NCBI GenBank assembly: GCA_051453625.1
Contig: JBOZIK010000001.1
Span: 188,951,313-189,015,312 of the forward strand
Length of the DNA stretch: 64,000 bases
Reading direction: 5' to 3'
From: Welwitschia mirabilis
Lineage: Eukaryota; Gnetophyta; Gnetopsida; Welwitschiales
The notes under the pieces were generated by a model, which did no database searches, was not told the DNA's origin, and worked only from the letters and a program-made list of their open reading frames with translations. Of the stretch, positions 11,342 to 24,508 are shown piece after piece (within the stretch, counting starts at the first letter, position 1; every line of letters begins with the position of its first letter). The translations under genes and the position numbers were made by a program.

Positions 11342-14070
11342 TATAGTAATAATATATTATAAATTTCGATCTTGATAGAATTTAAGGTTATTTATTTTTA
11401 TTGTGATATGATAACATCTTCTACAAGATGCAACAATGCCAATATTTAGAAGAAAACATCAAGAAATTAAGGTAATATTAGTTAAAAATATGATTTTATA
11501 ATTTATAGCAACTTCTTTAACACTTGCAATTGATCTATGATAAAGTTAGAAGAATGTTTGGAATTGAGATAATTCATTGTATTTCATTTTTAATAAATGT
11601 ATTTTATTACATTTATCATAAAGACAAAAGCTTTATCCCATGAAAATAGCATATGCAATAGAAATGGTGATTTTTATTTCTTTAAAATGAGACATCATAT
11701 GAAGATGATTCATATGTCATTTTCCTTTATTTTTCTATTCCTTTTGTTCACATTCAAGCCATGGTTTAATTATGCATCTGTTTCTTAAGATTTCCCTTAA
11801 TAGACTTTTCATGACATTTTAGGAATGTGAAAATGGAAGTGACCTACCTCATAGACCAATAGTGCCAATAGTCCTAGTTGATGGTGTCAATGTTGTAGGA
11901 TGGTTTAGCTTCATTTTTGTAGAGTTTTCTATTATGTGATAATTACCCTAAAAATGTCATGGGAAAGCGATACATTCATAATTAATATTAAAAATCAATA
12001 TAATACATATGTGATAAAATCAATTATATTAATGTCTTTCATTAATATAAATTAATCATTTAATTGATTGTAATGTTAATTTTTACATGTTAACAAAGTC
12101 CTTATCCTTTCGAATAAGATATGTATATAGTAAGAACAACCAAATGGTTAAAGATAATGAAGAGTATGTGATTTTTTTAGACCTTTATTATAAGTACTTC
12201 TTCTTCTAGACTTGCTAATGGTATTTTACTTAGCATCTAGTTTATCATCCACACAACTTATTGCCAAAGCTTTCTAAAACATGCAGCATTTTAAATAGCA
12301 TTCTTTTCTTCCTTTCTATAGCACTATTTTGTCATGGAAGACATGACATGAAATTTTCATGTTTTACTTCATGTTTCTTTATGTCGTTACTAAATTCCGG
12401 GTAACAGTATTCTTCATATCCATCAAACATTAACATTTAAATATTATGCAATTTTCCATTCTCTCTAAGATCTCTAAATTCCAAGAAATTTTTTTGACTT
12501 GTTCTTAAAAAAGTAAATGCACGATAGTCTTATGAAGTCATTAATTTATACAATATAGTAACAATGTTTTTTAAGGCTAACTAGTCTAATTAGTCTAGAA
12601 ACATCCTCATGGATGAATTAAAAATGCATTTTGATTCATGTAATAATTTTAGGAAATGAGTTGATTACCATTTATCCTATATTGGATGATTTATGCACAA
12701 TAATTTTTTTAACTTTTAAAATTATGAAACTCTAAGTATTACTTTATAAGTTTAAATCATTGTTTTATGGTTTATCTTTCCAAGTCTTTTATATAATTTT
12801 TTGAGTGTATTATCATCTTATAATGTTGATAGTGTATGATTACATTTTAGTTCCATCACAAATATGCCATTAACTGCATATGTTATCTCTATTATTTCCA
12901 CCTTGTTTGTACAAACATTACACATATTCTTTCCTTCGTATTGCTCAGCATGCACATTTATTTTGTCCTCAAGAAATTTTGGTACAAACATTGACTTATT
13001 GAGAAGATTAGTATGTAGAAAGTTTTAAATGTTAGATTACCAATCTAACTATTTTAAGCATATATCCATTAGATGTTATTCCATTACCTTAGGTTATATT
13101 AAGATTTTGTTTTGATTTTATTAGCTTGCTAGATAATTTAAGATTTCTTCTTTTGTTTCTTGAAGAACTAGATGAAAAACATAAGAAAGAAGATTCTTTA
13201 TTAGTGGTTATGATGGAAAAGTCCATTAGTGCACTATTAATATTGGAATTGTTTGTACTACCTTCTATTTGCTTGTTTAAGTTGTAATATTTTCTTTCTA
13301 CTTGTTTTGGCCCTTATTTCATTTTTCATTATATTAGTAATCATCCATACTATAAAATCCTTTTTTCTTGTAGAGATAATGTAGTACGTTCATTTTGATT
13401 TCTCCATATCTCGTTGTCAATATCAGATTACCAATGCCTTGGATGGTTTTGCCTCTTTAGATTCATCTATAGCCTTTTGGGTTTGCACACAAAGTTACTC
13501 TATAGAGCGTCTTTTACTGGAGTTTTTAATTGCCTTCTTGAATGCATTAAACTTTTAGTAGAATGGGTGCAGAACATGATGCTTTGTTATATTATCTATA
13601 AAGTAATTTACTTATGCCTTTAATTTATTCTATAATTCTAACATTTTCTAATAAGCTTGGTTATTAGCTTTCCTTCTTCCAAATTGACACTACTAAGGTT
13701 AGAGAACAAATAGAGCATCATTCTTCAACCAAAGTATGACTTTGATCATGTTCTCAACTTTAAAAGCAAGAGTATGTTCCTCAAAGGACATAATATGATT
13801 CTAGTTTAAAATGTTATTGGTCTCTTTTTCAAAAACCCTATTCTCTATAACTCCCCGAAGTCCTTTGTATACCTAGAGTAAGTTTCATTTGTAACACCCA
13901 AGTATTGTAAGTACTGCTCTTAGTTTAAACTCTTTTGGAAAGTTGTCATTTTAATATGCAAAGTTTTAATACCATCTTAATAAGTGAAAAATGTGAAAGG
14001 ATTTTTTTCCCTCTCTCTTTGGATAGGTAGTAATTTTGTGCGAGGGGTTGTTTTACTCTGACCTCCCATT
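11342..14070. other. A+T-rich desert
   Basis: I see no supported gene, LTR or domain here. Short open frames (for example 11597-11788 and 13414-13623) have no recognisable motif. Confidence 0.5.
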
Positions 14071-14077
14071 CCGATTT

Positions 14078-14165
14078 GGTTCCTGTGAGGACTTGAGCTC
14101 CTAACAGTAAATGAAATCACCACAAAATCACCACACATTGTTAATCACGCACATTAAGGCCCTTG
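14078..14165 (-). repeat. tRNA-derived SINE-like copy
   Basis: The minus strand reads GGCCTTAATGTGCGTGATTAAC, a box A-like start. About 45 bases later comes AGGAGCTCAAGTCCTC, which resembles box B (GGTTCAAGTCC). A related copy lies at 30331-30405 on the same strand. This spacing and order fit the pol III promoter of a tRNA-derived SINE. Ends and target duplications are not clear. Confidence 0.5.
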
Positions 14166-14329
14166 CCCTTCTCCACAGCCTCCTTAATGTATGTACGTAT
14201 AGATGACAAGTCCTTGACAATGTTCTTTGGATTTAGGATCAAAGCTCTTGAGCTTCAACATGAAACTATGAAAATATAATTGGCTCCAAATACAAGAACC
14301 CTGCAAAAACATCATTTAAATTATGCGTT

Positions 14330-14694
14330 AACGTCATGAATAATATAGTTTAAGTTAATCGCATGATTTTCGCATGATTTTGTGTAGCGGAGGCGTGTGA
14401 GGCTCACTGTTCAGGTGTGTACCCTACTAAATGTCAAACCCTAACAGACTGTTTGTTACTGGGCACAGTGACACTTGGTGGGAGGACATTAGACGGCGAA
14501 ACCGTTACGCATGCGCTGGTCTGAGTGTCCAGGGCCGGCTCATCTTACATGATTAACAGAAATCCAGTGATCAAAGCTAAGACGCTATGGAAATCCATCG
14601 CTATTTAAGACATCTCAGCCCCCCTGTCCTCTCCATGTTAAGCAAAACACTCCAAACGAGAGCAACGCTATTTGTATTTTCTAATATCTAGAAA
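14330..14694 (+). promoter_or_regulatory. Promoter and 5' leader of the lipid-transfer protein gene
   Basis: The sequence turns markedly richer in G, C and CpG here than the surrounding desert. A TATA-like TATTTAA lies at 14602-14608, about 90 bases before the start codon, so transcription should begin near 14635. CGTCA (TGACG on the minus strand), the core of TGA-bZIP sites, is at about 14331-14335. Whether it is used is unknown. Confidence 0.5.
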
Positions 14695-15125
14695 ATGGAG
14701 AAGAAGAGCAACGCGATTGTGTTGGTGGCAGCAATCGTTGCTCTGATGTGGGCATCTGCGGACGTGAGAGTTGCGGGCGATTCGTGCGACGATCAAGTGA
14801 ACAATCTCTTGAGCACCTGCGATGCGGTCGTAACAGGTGGCTCTGCGTCCCCTGCGTGTTGCGCTCTCATAAGAAGCGCCGACATGAAGTGTGTGTGCTC
14901 GAAGGTGACACCTGACGTCGCGGCAGTCATTGATGTAAACAAACTGGTGAAGGTCGTCGAGAACTGTGGCCGCACTGTTCCTCATCACACTCGCTGTGGC
15001 AGTCAGTCTTCGTCTTTTATCGGACACTCTGTGTTTCGTCCCCTTGCTCTGCACAACTTCTCTCCGGATGTTAGGGTTTTGCTTTTAACTTGTGTGCGGT
15101 TTTTGCAGGTATCACTATCCCGTGA
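14695..15125 (+). CDS. Non-specific lipid-transfer protein (8-Cys, secreted), two exons
   Basis: Exon 1 is 14695-15001 and exon 2 is 15109-15125, giving 107 residues. Residues 1-27 are a signal peptide (MEKK, then a hydrophobic stretch AIVLVAAIVALMWA), so the product should be secreted. The mature part has the eight-cysteine frame of plant lipid-transfer proteins: C31, C42, C55-C56, C66-V-C68, C91 and C101. The spacings are 10, 12, 9, 1, 22 and 9. The fold makes four disulfides around a lipid-binding cavity. The ending after splicing is C-G-S-I-T-I-P-stop, usual for this family, which supports the intron at 15002-15108 (GTCAGT donor, TTTTTGCAG acceptor). Without splicing the frame would run to 15192 with a non-homologous tail. 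Spacing is closest to the small nsLTP types near DIR1-like and type VI, but the second gap is short. The exact ligand and subtype cannot be told from sequence. Confidence 0.88.
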
Positions 15126-15260
15126 CGCCCATGTCGTCCAGAGGGCTCGTGGCGCAAGCATGATGTCATTGCTACCATCAAGTTTATCGTAATTAGCTAT
15201 ATGTTAAATAAACTGCGAAATAGAAAGGATCAGCGACGCAGCAGATATATCATGATGTAA
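15126..15260 (+). terminator. 3' UTR and poly(A) signal region of the lipid-transfer gene
   Basis: TTAAATAAAC at about 15203-15212 is an AATAAA-like signal about 85 bases after the stop. CpG content falls off soon after. Confidence 0.45.
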
Positions 15261-16690
15261 TGTTCTTATATAAACCCCTTCGGAATAGTAGTATACGACA
15301 CAAATCATTTTCAGATAATACGTCTTTCTTGATATAAATTTTCTGTTTCAGAGTATAAGCTCCAAGTATTTTCCATAACTGGCCTACTGAAAAAACTATT
15401 CAATTGTCCTTTGTTGTGGCAAATGGGCATTATAACGCGTACTCTCATTTTGTTGGATTACCGTATGTGAGCTGTCTTTTCTTCTTTTGTACAAGCGATT
15501 TTCTACTGCGATATTTAATGAATAGCAAAAAATAAAGGGATAATGAAATTAAAGTAGTAAAGTAAAGTAATACACTTATATTTCAAGTATATTTCCTTTA
15601 AGAATTTTCAGGTTCCTTCTGTTCCTAGAAAAATAGTTCTTTTTCTCAAACAATATCTTAAGTTGAGTTCTTTCCAAAGCCATGAGATCATTATTTAGCT
15701 AGATGTTTCACATCATTTGGAATAAGTGTACCACTCTTTGTTGTTGAAAAAATAAAATCCCAAACCTTTTTGGTCCATGAGTAATAAAAAATAATTCTTG
15801 AGATGATTACATATTCTTTCATACTTACAACAATGACATTGATTTGTAATTGTCCAAGAAAGTTTCATAATGTTCTTAAGAAAAGATAATTTATCTATTC
15901 ATGCTCTAGAGAAAAGGAACTATAATTTTAAGATCATTCTATTTTTTTTCCCGTTTAATGGTTTCTAGGTCAAATGAAAAAAATTGAAAAGTAGTATAAG
16001 CTTCATAATATTTGGAATTATTCTTGTTTCTTCAATTTTTAGTTCCTTAATATTGGAATGAATATAATTCTCCAACCAACTCTCAAAAAAAAAAAAAAGC
16101 CAAACTAGTATAGCTAAGAGAAACATTTACCAAATATAAAACATCAAATAAACCAATATGAATCAAAGCTAATTTCAAATGAGCTAATCTTTTTGCTACT
16201 AAAGTAATGAATTCACCTTTATCCTATAGCATTTTTGGTCATCTGTTAAGACTATTATTCCATAATTCGTGCTTCACTTTTCTTGTTAAAAGACAACACC
16301 TAGATATTTTCTAGATATGCTATTACTTGTATAATTTAGAATTTGTTACATTCATAATCTACTTTTAGTACATGTTAAAAACATAAGCAACAATATTTTG
16401 AAGATAAGTACTTTTAGTTTCTCTCTATAAAATATTAAAGCATTCTCCACATATTCAACATGAATTAGATAATGAAATCCTTTTGCAAGTTGGATTCCTA
16501 TTAAAGAATCATCCTCTTAATTCTTATGAATCACCTTCACGAAATTTTAATAATAAAAGGTGAAAAAAAGTGATGATCATCTTGTTAAATATCATTTTCA
16601 CTACTGAAATATCCATACAAATAGTTATCCATAATAATAATAAGGTATTAGTATACACAATCACCTTGTCAAAATATTAGTATAGACAAT
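15261..16690. other. A+T-rich spacer
   Basis: No gene seen. A poly(A) tract of about 15 bases is at 16085-16099. It could be the tail of an old retroposed copy, but no source is recognisable. Confidence 0.5.
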
Positions 16691-17195
16691 GTGCCAATGA
16701 AGAATGGAAGAATCTCAGCTAAAAAAATCTNNNNNNNNNNNNNNNNNNNNNNNNNNNNNNNNNNNNNNNNNNNNNNNNNNNNNNNNNNNNNNNNNNNNNN
16801 NNNNNNNNNNNNNNNNNNNNNNNNNNNNNNNNNNNNNNNNNNNNNNNNNNNNNNGCAAAAAGGCTTTAGAATTAATCAAGATTGCTTCTTATGTGGAGAA
16901 GAAGGAGAGGACATTAGTCATCTCTTTTTACATTGTTAATTTACAAAAAAGAGTATTCAAAAGTGTCAAATTCCATTGATTAATTCACTAAAAGTTCTTT
17001 TTTATAGTGGACAAACAAAAAAGATCTAAACTAGCTTTGGCATGGCGGGTAATTTGGAAGCATAGAAATAGTTGTGCCTTTGAAAACAAGATACCAAATT
17101 GTAATGCAGTTTCTCACTCTTTTTTTCCCTTTCTTTCTATTTGGAATTTTTTAGCAAATGAAAAAGATGCATATATTTCTCAGACAAATTAACAT
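16691..17195 (+). pseudogene. LINE 3' end: reverse-transcriptase zinc-binding domain
   Basis: After a gap, the plus strand reads CFLCGEEGEDISHLFLHC (16889-16939 region). This is the C-x2-C-x7-8-H-x4-C finger that follows reverse transcriptase in plant LINEs. Further on comes LALAWRVIWKHRNSCAFE (17030-17085), the usual W..W..RN..FE motif at the LINE ORF2 end. Frames change between the two parts. The catalytic domain is not present here, so this is a 5'-truncated copy, the normal fate of LINE insertions. Confidence 0.75.
16731..16854. other. Assembly gap (124 N)
   Basis: Gap within the LINE fragment. Confidence 0.99.
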
Positions 17196-17631
17196 ATTGA
17201 GTCACATTGTAGTCATAATGATTAGACAAATAGGCATTCATGTTTGGAAGGGCCAACATGTCTGAAGTGATTGTAATTTTCTGATTCTAGTTCTTAACAT
17301 AGTCACTCTTTTCTCAAAATAATAATGATAAGATATTGTGAGGTGGAACAACCCTTTGATAGTTTCTTCTATTACTTTGGAAAACCATGTTTTTAAATCA
17401 ATACTTTGAGGACTTTTAAGTTATTTATCTAGAATTTGGTATATGATCATCATTCATTTTTTTCTTCCTAAAATTAGAGATTTCTAGATATAATGAAAAA
17501 AATTCCAAATTTTTCTAGAATTCTAAACTCTAAAAAGGCATCCATAATATCAACCTTAATAGTGTTAAAGGGGGAAAAATCAATGAAAAAACAAAGTTTT
17601 AAAGGATATTTATAAGAATCAATTTTGAAAG

Positions 17632-17636
<5 letters not shown>

Positions 17637-17671
<35 letters not shown>
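17637..17671. repeat. (TA)n microsatellite
   Basis: A run of about 16 TA units. Its translation gives a meaningless YIYIYI string in an apparent open frame, which should be ignored. Confidence 0.98.
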
Positions 17672-17674
<3 letters not shown>

Positions 17675-17980
17675 GAGCTTAAAATATTCCAAAAGTTTTG
17701 ATAACGTTTATATTCTTTTATAGTAGATTAGATGATATGAATTTATCCGATATGATCTCATTAACTATTATTGCCTTTCAAAAACTTATAAATAAATTGA
17801 TATATTCTTTCATTCCTTGTTTATTATTTTTTATGGAAAATCTAAAAAGAATGAAATGTTAATTAATAATTCTTCTAGTCCTCTATGTAAAATTTGGATC
17901 CTACCTTGAAAGAATGGGGAAGAAGAAATTAAAATTTATCTATACACTTCTCAAAGATCTTTACATAGAATAAACCACAA

Positions 17981-18076
17981 GAGACAGCTGGATAGAGCAT
18001 TGGTCTATTAATAGATTCAAAGCAATTTAGAAACTTGAACTAAGATATAAGATACAGGCTTATGATTATTTTTAGA
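17981..18076 (+). repeat. tRNA-like SINE copy or tRNA relic
   Basis: AGCTGGATAGAGCATTGGTC at 17985-18004 closely follows the D-stem and box A region of a tRNA (AGCTCAGTnGGTAGAGC). AAACTTGAACTAAG near 18031-18044 is in the place of box B. The distance between them fits a tRNA body. No acceptor stem can be paired, so it is not a working tRNA gene. Confidence 0.5.
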
Positions 18077-19109
18077 ATTGATGGACATCTACATCTTTAT
18101 CATTTTGAATGTCCATTATGAAGACTTGTTTCCCATGTGCACAGTGTGGTAGATTTGTCATTAAGAGCACTTATTCTTAAAATATTTAGCACTTCTAGTT
18201 AAAGCCATATTTCTTAAATCTTACAAACACTTTTTTGAAATAAATATTTTCAAATTGTTCATCTAGGAAGATAATATGGGATTAAAAAAAAGCACATGAC
18301 AAAATGAACATTAGAAGGTATTCTAAATGACTTAGAAGTTTCTAAAATATTTTATCTCTTTCGTCAATGAAAAGTAGTAGTTCTTTGGTAATAATTGTTT
18401 TCTTATTACACATTCATGTAATTTTTATACGTACATGTTGGAAAATTAAATATTTCTATGCTTTGAGTTCTATGCTTCTTATTTATACAAGAATAAAATA
18501 TCATTGAAGGAAATTTTGTTTAGGAAATGTTATTATCTATTAGTAGAGGAGCAATGAAAAGTTTTATGAATGCTTTAGTTAATAAATTATTATGCCTAAA
18601 ATGCAGTGTAAGGAAATTTTTAAAAATCATTATAGATAGAAATAAAAAATAATCTTAGATAAGAAGGTTAAGTAAATATTTAATTTAAAAAATTATAGTA
18701 ATCCTTATATCATGTGAAAAAGTCCTAACCTTTCTTAGAATTCCATAATCAACAAAGCTCTTATTTTCAATATCTAAAATAGCCTAGTAAAGAACATAGT
18801 TTTTAAAGATATAAATTTAGTATTACATGATACTAAATTTTCAAACATACTTTCTAAGAAGTAGGCTATAAATACAGAGATCCAATATTTCAAGATTTAC
18901 ACATTATTAGTAAATTTTAAAACCATAGGATTTTAAATATATCTAACATTACATCCTACAAACGAAGTGTCTAAATTTGAATACATCTATTATTAGGTAA
19001 TTAAGGTTCCACTGTCAATTCATACTACTTCATAGTATAATATAGAGTAAGGGTAAGTCAATTTTTTAAGTATAAAGAAGACTAATAGTTAAAATAACAA
19101 CCAACTCTA

Positions 19110-19205
19110 AGGAAACATCTAAATGGTAAAGTAGTGCTTTTATATCTTTGTGTTTGTGAGTTTGATCCTTGAAATACTATTTGAAAAAAATAATAATAAT
19201 GATGA
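19110..19205 (+). repeat. tRNA-derived SINE-like copy
   Basis: TAAATGGTAAAGTAGTGC (box A-like, 19120-19137) is followed by TGAGTTTGATCCTT (box B-like, 19157-19170). A tail of A and then AAT repeats follows (19183-19205). A simple-repeat tail straight after the tRNA-like head is typical of plant SINEs. Confidence 0.55.
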
Positions 19206-22200
19206 TAACTAAAAATAATTTTAAGACATTATTGATTTTTGAAGTTTATTGAATTTTTAAAGAAAAGTTACAATTTTTCAAGGATCTTCAAAAAGTTCCA
19301 AAAGAATTACAGACTCTTTCATTCAGAGCTCATATTGTTTTTTTAGACAATTCAAAAGATACTAAAGTGAAGTATCATGTAAGACAAATATAAAATCTTT
19401 ATATGATAATAGCATGAAGGAGGAAAAAAATATACTTAAGTAGTTAATGCTATCATAATAAAGTAATAATTACGATCCTTTACAACATCTACTACTGTTA
19501 GCATGCAAATGAAGCATTTAATATTTTAGTACAGTTTTATTAGTTTATTTAGATATTTTGTAAACATAAATCTTAAAAATAAATTAGGCATTTAAATAAT
19601 ATAACAATATTGGTAATTCACTTATAGCATTATCATTGAGTATATAGAGTGATTTCTAGGCCATCATAGTATTTTTGGGGAAAAACTATGCAATGTTAGT
19701 TTATAAAATGTTTTTAACAAATAAGTACATAACTCAAGTAGAAAACCATTTAATGATTGATGAACATCAGATTTTACACTCTTAAAACTAATGAATAATA
19801 CATTTAAAGGAAGAAATTAGTCATTGACATTGAATGTAGAACATATATTTAAAAAATAACTTCTTGAAATGCATGGTTTTTAATTTATTGTGGGCAAAAT
19901 ACATACTTTTTTTAAAAAATGCATAGCTTGAAATCCCTATTTTTTAGGATGAGAAAATAAAATTATATGTTAAAGTATATAATTTTAAAAAAATAAAATC
20001 TAATACAAGATTCAAATTGAATCTTGAAAAATTAAAAAAATAAAAAAGATGACTAATCTTAAAAAACTAAAAATAATATTCCATTAAAAAACATATTTTC
20101 TTTATCCTTAATGCTCCATATTTGTTACAAGCATGTAGGTTAATGATGGTAATCATTAAATTTTCATATTTTTATCCTCTTAAGATTTATGAAAGTATTT
20201 ATTTAAAGTTTATGAATAGCACATTTTATCCTAATTTTTCACCAAGAAAGTCTTGATCTAATTTGTTGATATAACCTATGTTATAATTGACTATCTATTA
20301 ATATTTAATATGCAAATTAACTTACAATGTTTGAGCTCCGATTGATGATTCTTAAGCATATCAATCCCATAACCCCTAAAAGATGCACTATCATCTTTTA
20401 GAAACTTGGTAAGCCTAGCTATTATAATAGTAAATACGGAACACTAGACATTTGATTCCAACTAGTAAAAATGTCTAAAAAATAATGGATAGTCAAAACC
20501 TAGAAGTAAATTACAAGGTTAAACTTGATTAAATTCTTGATTAAGAAATATCACTCTTGAAAATTAAAAGTATTAAGAAGTTTAAATGATGTAAAACCCT
20601 AACCCTAATGCCAAATAAATGAAAATCATCTAAAGGTTTAGAGACCTTATTCATTATGTTTTTGTATCATTTTAAATAATTGCATTTGATATTCTTCTTC
20701 TTCCATCCATTCCCTGATCTTTCATTCCTTCTTGATTCCTTAATGTCTTTCATGGTTATGATGAGGGATTATCTCATTATAAGTTTCTAAATCCCTTTTC
20801 TCTTCTTCTAAATATGACGAGATGATTTTTTCATGCTGTAACCCCTTCGCCAAGCCTAAATAAAAATTTTGAACTTCATTACTATGTATCACATGTTTAC
20901 ACTATTGCTTAATGGAGTATGATCTTTGATTGGATGTTTTTGTTTTCACTTCTCTTTTTGATGTATTAATGATTAGCTATAATTCAATAGTACATCTTGA
21001 ATGCTCTTACAATTGTTGAAATATAAGTTTGATGATTTTAATAATTTCTCAAAACCATTAGATTTAAATAATTAATATGTTAGCTATTCCATAAAATCTA
21101 TCATAATTTTTTATGCCTACATTGCATTATAAGATGATTCATCTATAAATGATGATGATGATATTACTTTAATAATACAACATCTTTTCTTTTCTATGTT
21201 TTAGCTTTCAAGATCTGTAGTAAATAATCCATTGTTAGCTTGTAATATCCTTGTTGTTTAAGTTATAATAATAATAATAATAATTACTATAGTTTCCTTT
21301 ATTTAGGTTTCTTGATGTTATAACAATCATAACTTCCAATGTTGAGGAGAAGAAGGATTTTTTAATTATTTTTCTTTACTTTAAAGAAGTAATTTGTTTT
21401 CATTTCATTTTTTTGATTAAGTATTACAAAATGATAAAGAAATAAGCATTTGATCTTCCTTATAGTCCTCATAAAATAATAATAATTAGGTTTTTCTTAT
21501 ATTGCAACTGATAGCTCTAATTTTTATTTTAAAACTATCAATATTTACCTTAATAGTTTGGAAATATATCTCCATTTTAAGAAATAAATTTTATGTCATA
21601 AGATAAATATAAAATTATTTCTTGAAAATCATTTAACAAAGAACAACAATAATTGATTTTATTTAAGAAGATTTATCTATTTCTTTCTATCCATACCTTA
21701 TGCCAAAAAGAAATGTTGTCTATCTAGCATCTTTCTTTTATTTTTATTTCTTAAATTTCAATGCTAAAATAACTTATGCTAAAATAAGTTATAAAAAGAA
21801 TTATGCTTTAGTGACTTCATTTTAGAAACATCATTGAAATGATTTCAAATGTCCCTATCCTAGTAATGCTTTTAAAATAAATGATGAATAGTTAAAATTT
21901 CATCATAAAATACACATTTCTATATATGTTGAGTTTCTTTCTAATCATCATATATCTATTTGAGAGCATCTATTAAATAACCTTTAGGAAAAAATCTTAA
22001 TTTTAGGGATGACAACATCATATCCTTGTTTATAATATGCTTATCACCTTATTTTCACTTATGGCTTTTCATCTTTAATCTATACTAGTTATAGAACTAA
22101 TTCTTAATTTTTTCAAATCCATTCTAGATAGGAAAAATATTTATAACTCTAAAAAACACCCTAAAACTTACATTAGCGTATAGATATGTATGTTTCATTA

Positions 22201-23430
22201 TCATAATTTAATCTTTATTATTATTTTTAATTACAATAAAATCTTTCTAATAAATATCACATTGAATTATAAATGTGCTTCAACCCCTTTATCCTTCTTC
22301 ATTTCCCTTATAAATATCATTTTAATTAAAGGAATGAAAATTTCTGGTAATACAAATATGATAACATGAATGTGTTTTTAATTAAATGAAATAAAGTGTT
22401 TAAAGAGAACTTATCCAAAAAGTGAAATTTGTTATATTTCATATATTATTATCATTTTTTATCATGATAAATATAATAAGAAATAATAATCAAAGCTGGT
22501 ATTCAAGAATTTTGTAAATAATGTTGTATTATAATGATCAATAGTGATGTAAAATTGAATTATTTCTTGAACCCCACAAATGTTCAAATTTTGTAAAGAG
22601 ATTTGTAATTTTACAAAAATTGTAATTTATGAACCATTTTTAGCCACCCAGTTCCTCATGCAATGAAATAGCTATGGTGATTTATTAATCTTAGTTGTTC
22701 AAATGTGTATACATTATAGCATACTAGGAATTATACTTATAAATTAGTAATTTTTAATATTATAATGCAATTACTTATAGGCCACCATGCAAAACATAAT
22801 GTGATAAGAGAATTAACTAAATTAATTATGTCTATTAATCACACTATCATGAAACCTACCAATCAACCATTTCATAATGAAGTTTAGAATTTTTACTCTA
22901 AATAAAAAAAAAAAGAGGTCATTATAGTATAATACAGTAGTGTCAACTATGTTTTGATGCTACTATGATGGAAATTCTAGCATTGTTATTTTTCAATTTT
23001 CATTCACATAATTTGTTACTTTAACCTACATTCAAAGATTCATGGATATGTTCTTATGAGTCAAACTTACATTATAAATCATTATAGTGTGAATTAATCA
23101 CACATCACAAACTTTTCTTAGAATGTTTTGTAGATCACATAGAACACATAAAAGCTTTTTTAAATATTTAATGTAAATAAATTCACATAATATTAATAAT
23201 CCTATGAAAAGGATATAAAGACAAATTTTAACTAAAAATTAAAAAAAATTGTGATTAAGTAATACATTATTATAACTAAAATTAATTTTTTAATGTGACA
23301 AGAAAATCTTCAAGAGTCCTTTACTACATGATCCTCAAGTGATATAAAATCATTTTCATAATTTTTCTCTATCTACTAATTATAGGTTATGCACATGCTA
23401 GCATGAAAGTCTAAACAAAAAGCATATGCT
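19206..23430. other. A+T-rich desert
   Basis: No gene, LTR pair or domain recognised. It holds small simple repeats, for example (ATG)n near 21147 and (ATA)n near 21268-21286. Confidence 0.5.
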
Positions 23431-23712
23431 ATGACACAAGTATATTCTAAGAAGGTACCTATGAAACTAGATAAGGATCATTTGACTAATGCTTTAATCA
23501 TTGAAAAAGATAATGGACGTCTAACTCATTTTCACTTCTTGCCTATGGATTTGAAAAGTAATACTTTGAAAACGAGTATTCTTAGATCTTTAATTTATTC
23601 ATTTTTTAAAAAAAATCATTACATCAATGTTCTTAAATTATGTGAAGAATGGAAAATTCAAAAAACTTTTAAACAAATAAGTGGTGGCTTAGAAGATTTA
23701 ATAAATCTCTAA
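23431..23712 (+). CDS. Unidentified open frame, 93 codons
   Basis: An ATG-started frame of 93 residues with mixed, non-repetitive composition. It includes KKVPMKLDKDHLTNALII, DNGRLTHFHFLPMDL and CEEWKIQKTFKQISGG. I do not recognise a family. It stands out because open frames this long are rare in such A+T-rich DNA. Stops are A+T-rich by nature, and this frame avoids them while keeping charged and aromatic residues in a protein-like mix. It could be a relic of a mobile-element protein or chance. No neighbouring gene helps. Confidence 0.25.
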   Translation: MTQVYSKKVPMKLDKDHLTNALIIEKDNGRLTHFHFLPMDLKSNTLKTSILRSLIYSFFKKNHYINVLKLCEEWKIQKTFKQISGGLEDLINL

Positions 23713-24308
23713 AAATAATATGCTTTCAATTTGAATGACATACTTTAGAGGGTTTATGAATCCACATTCAAGCATTTTGAGCCATAAATCCATTAATGAA
23801 GCAATGCTAAAAACTATCCTTATCATCTTGGTAAGGGTCAGTAGTGGCTATAGATCTAGATAGAAAATCCTTATAGCAATAGATTTACCTTAATAAAGGT
23901 GACATAACAATAAGAGTTGTTGTTTTGGAAATGTTGGTAATCTTTTAATGCTTTTAATGCTTCATATTCATTAACCTTTTGCATCTAAAGTATGGATAAT
24001 TCATGATAATAATTCTTAATAGATATGTCTTCCAAAATCATCTGATAGGACCTTAATTTTTTTATTTTTTTACTTTGTAAGGATAAAAAGGATTTTCATC
24101 TTTTCATTACATTGACTTTAGAGGTATAAACATAATTATCTTAGATATAATCTACATTCACAATCTATAAAATAAATTTGATTAAAGAATAAAAATCTTA
24201 GTATTTGAGTAACCATAGGGCTATTGAAAAGTTTTTCATGAAATCTACCAATTATTTAAATGAGGACATAAAATAGATACCACATCACTATTAATTAAAT
24301 GATCTTCT
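23713..24308. other. A+T-rich spacer
   Basis: Nothing recognised before the left LTR of the next element. Confidence 0.5.
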
Positions 24309-24508
24309 TACAAGAAACATAGAGTAAAAATAAGCAAGTAAAAAAAAAAAAAAAGAAACTACAAAATGGAATTTTAAAAATATTTTTTATTTTTCCTTTC
24401 CTTTTCAAACAATCAAGCTTGCTTTTATAGTAAGCAAGCTCAACAAGGTTTCCACTAGTAATATCATTTTCCCTAAGTGTAGTACCACAATGTGACTTAT
24501 TAGGGCCA
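24309..24508 (-). repeat. 3' LTR of a short-LTR copia element
   Basis: This 200-bp block matches 30713-30914 over its length, in shared words such as AAAAATAAGCAAG, CTTGCTTTTATAG, CCTAAGTGT and GTGACTTATT. On the minus strand it starts TGGCCCTAATAAG. It is preceded by a purine tract, AAGGGGGGAATC (24511-24522 on the plus strand as its complement), the polypurine tract expected just before a 3' LTR. Confidence 0.8.

Noticed and set aside
14668-15054. 128-codon and 60-codon open frames antisense to the lipid-transfer gene
   Set aside because: They are shadows of the C+G-rich coding exon on the other strand and have no family features.
17474-17692. 72-codon frame with YIYIYIYI
   Set aside because: Product of the (TA)n microsatellite.
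17981-18076. Functional tRNA gene
   Set aside because: Box A and B are recognisable, but acceptor and anticodon stems do not pair.
20595-20615. AAACCCTAACCCTAAT, like the plant telomere repeat
   Set aside because: Only two units; expected by chance or from a worn leader. Not a telomere.
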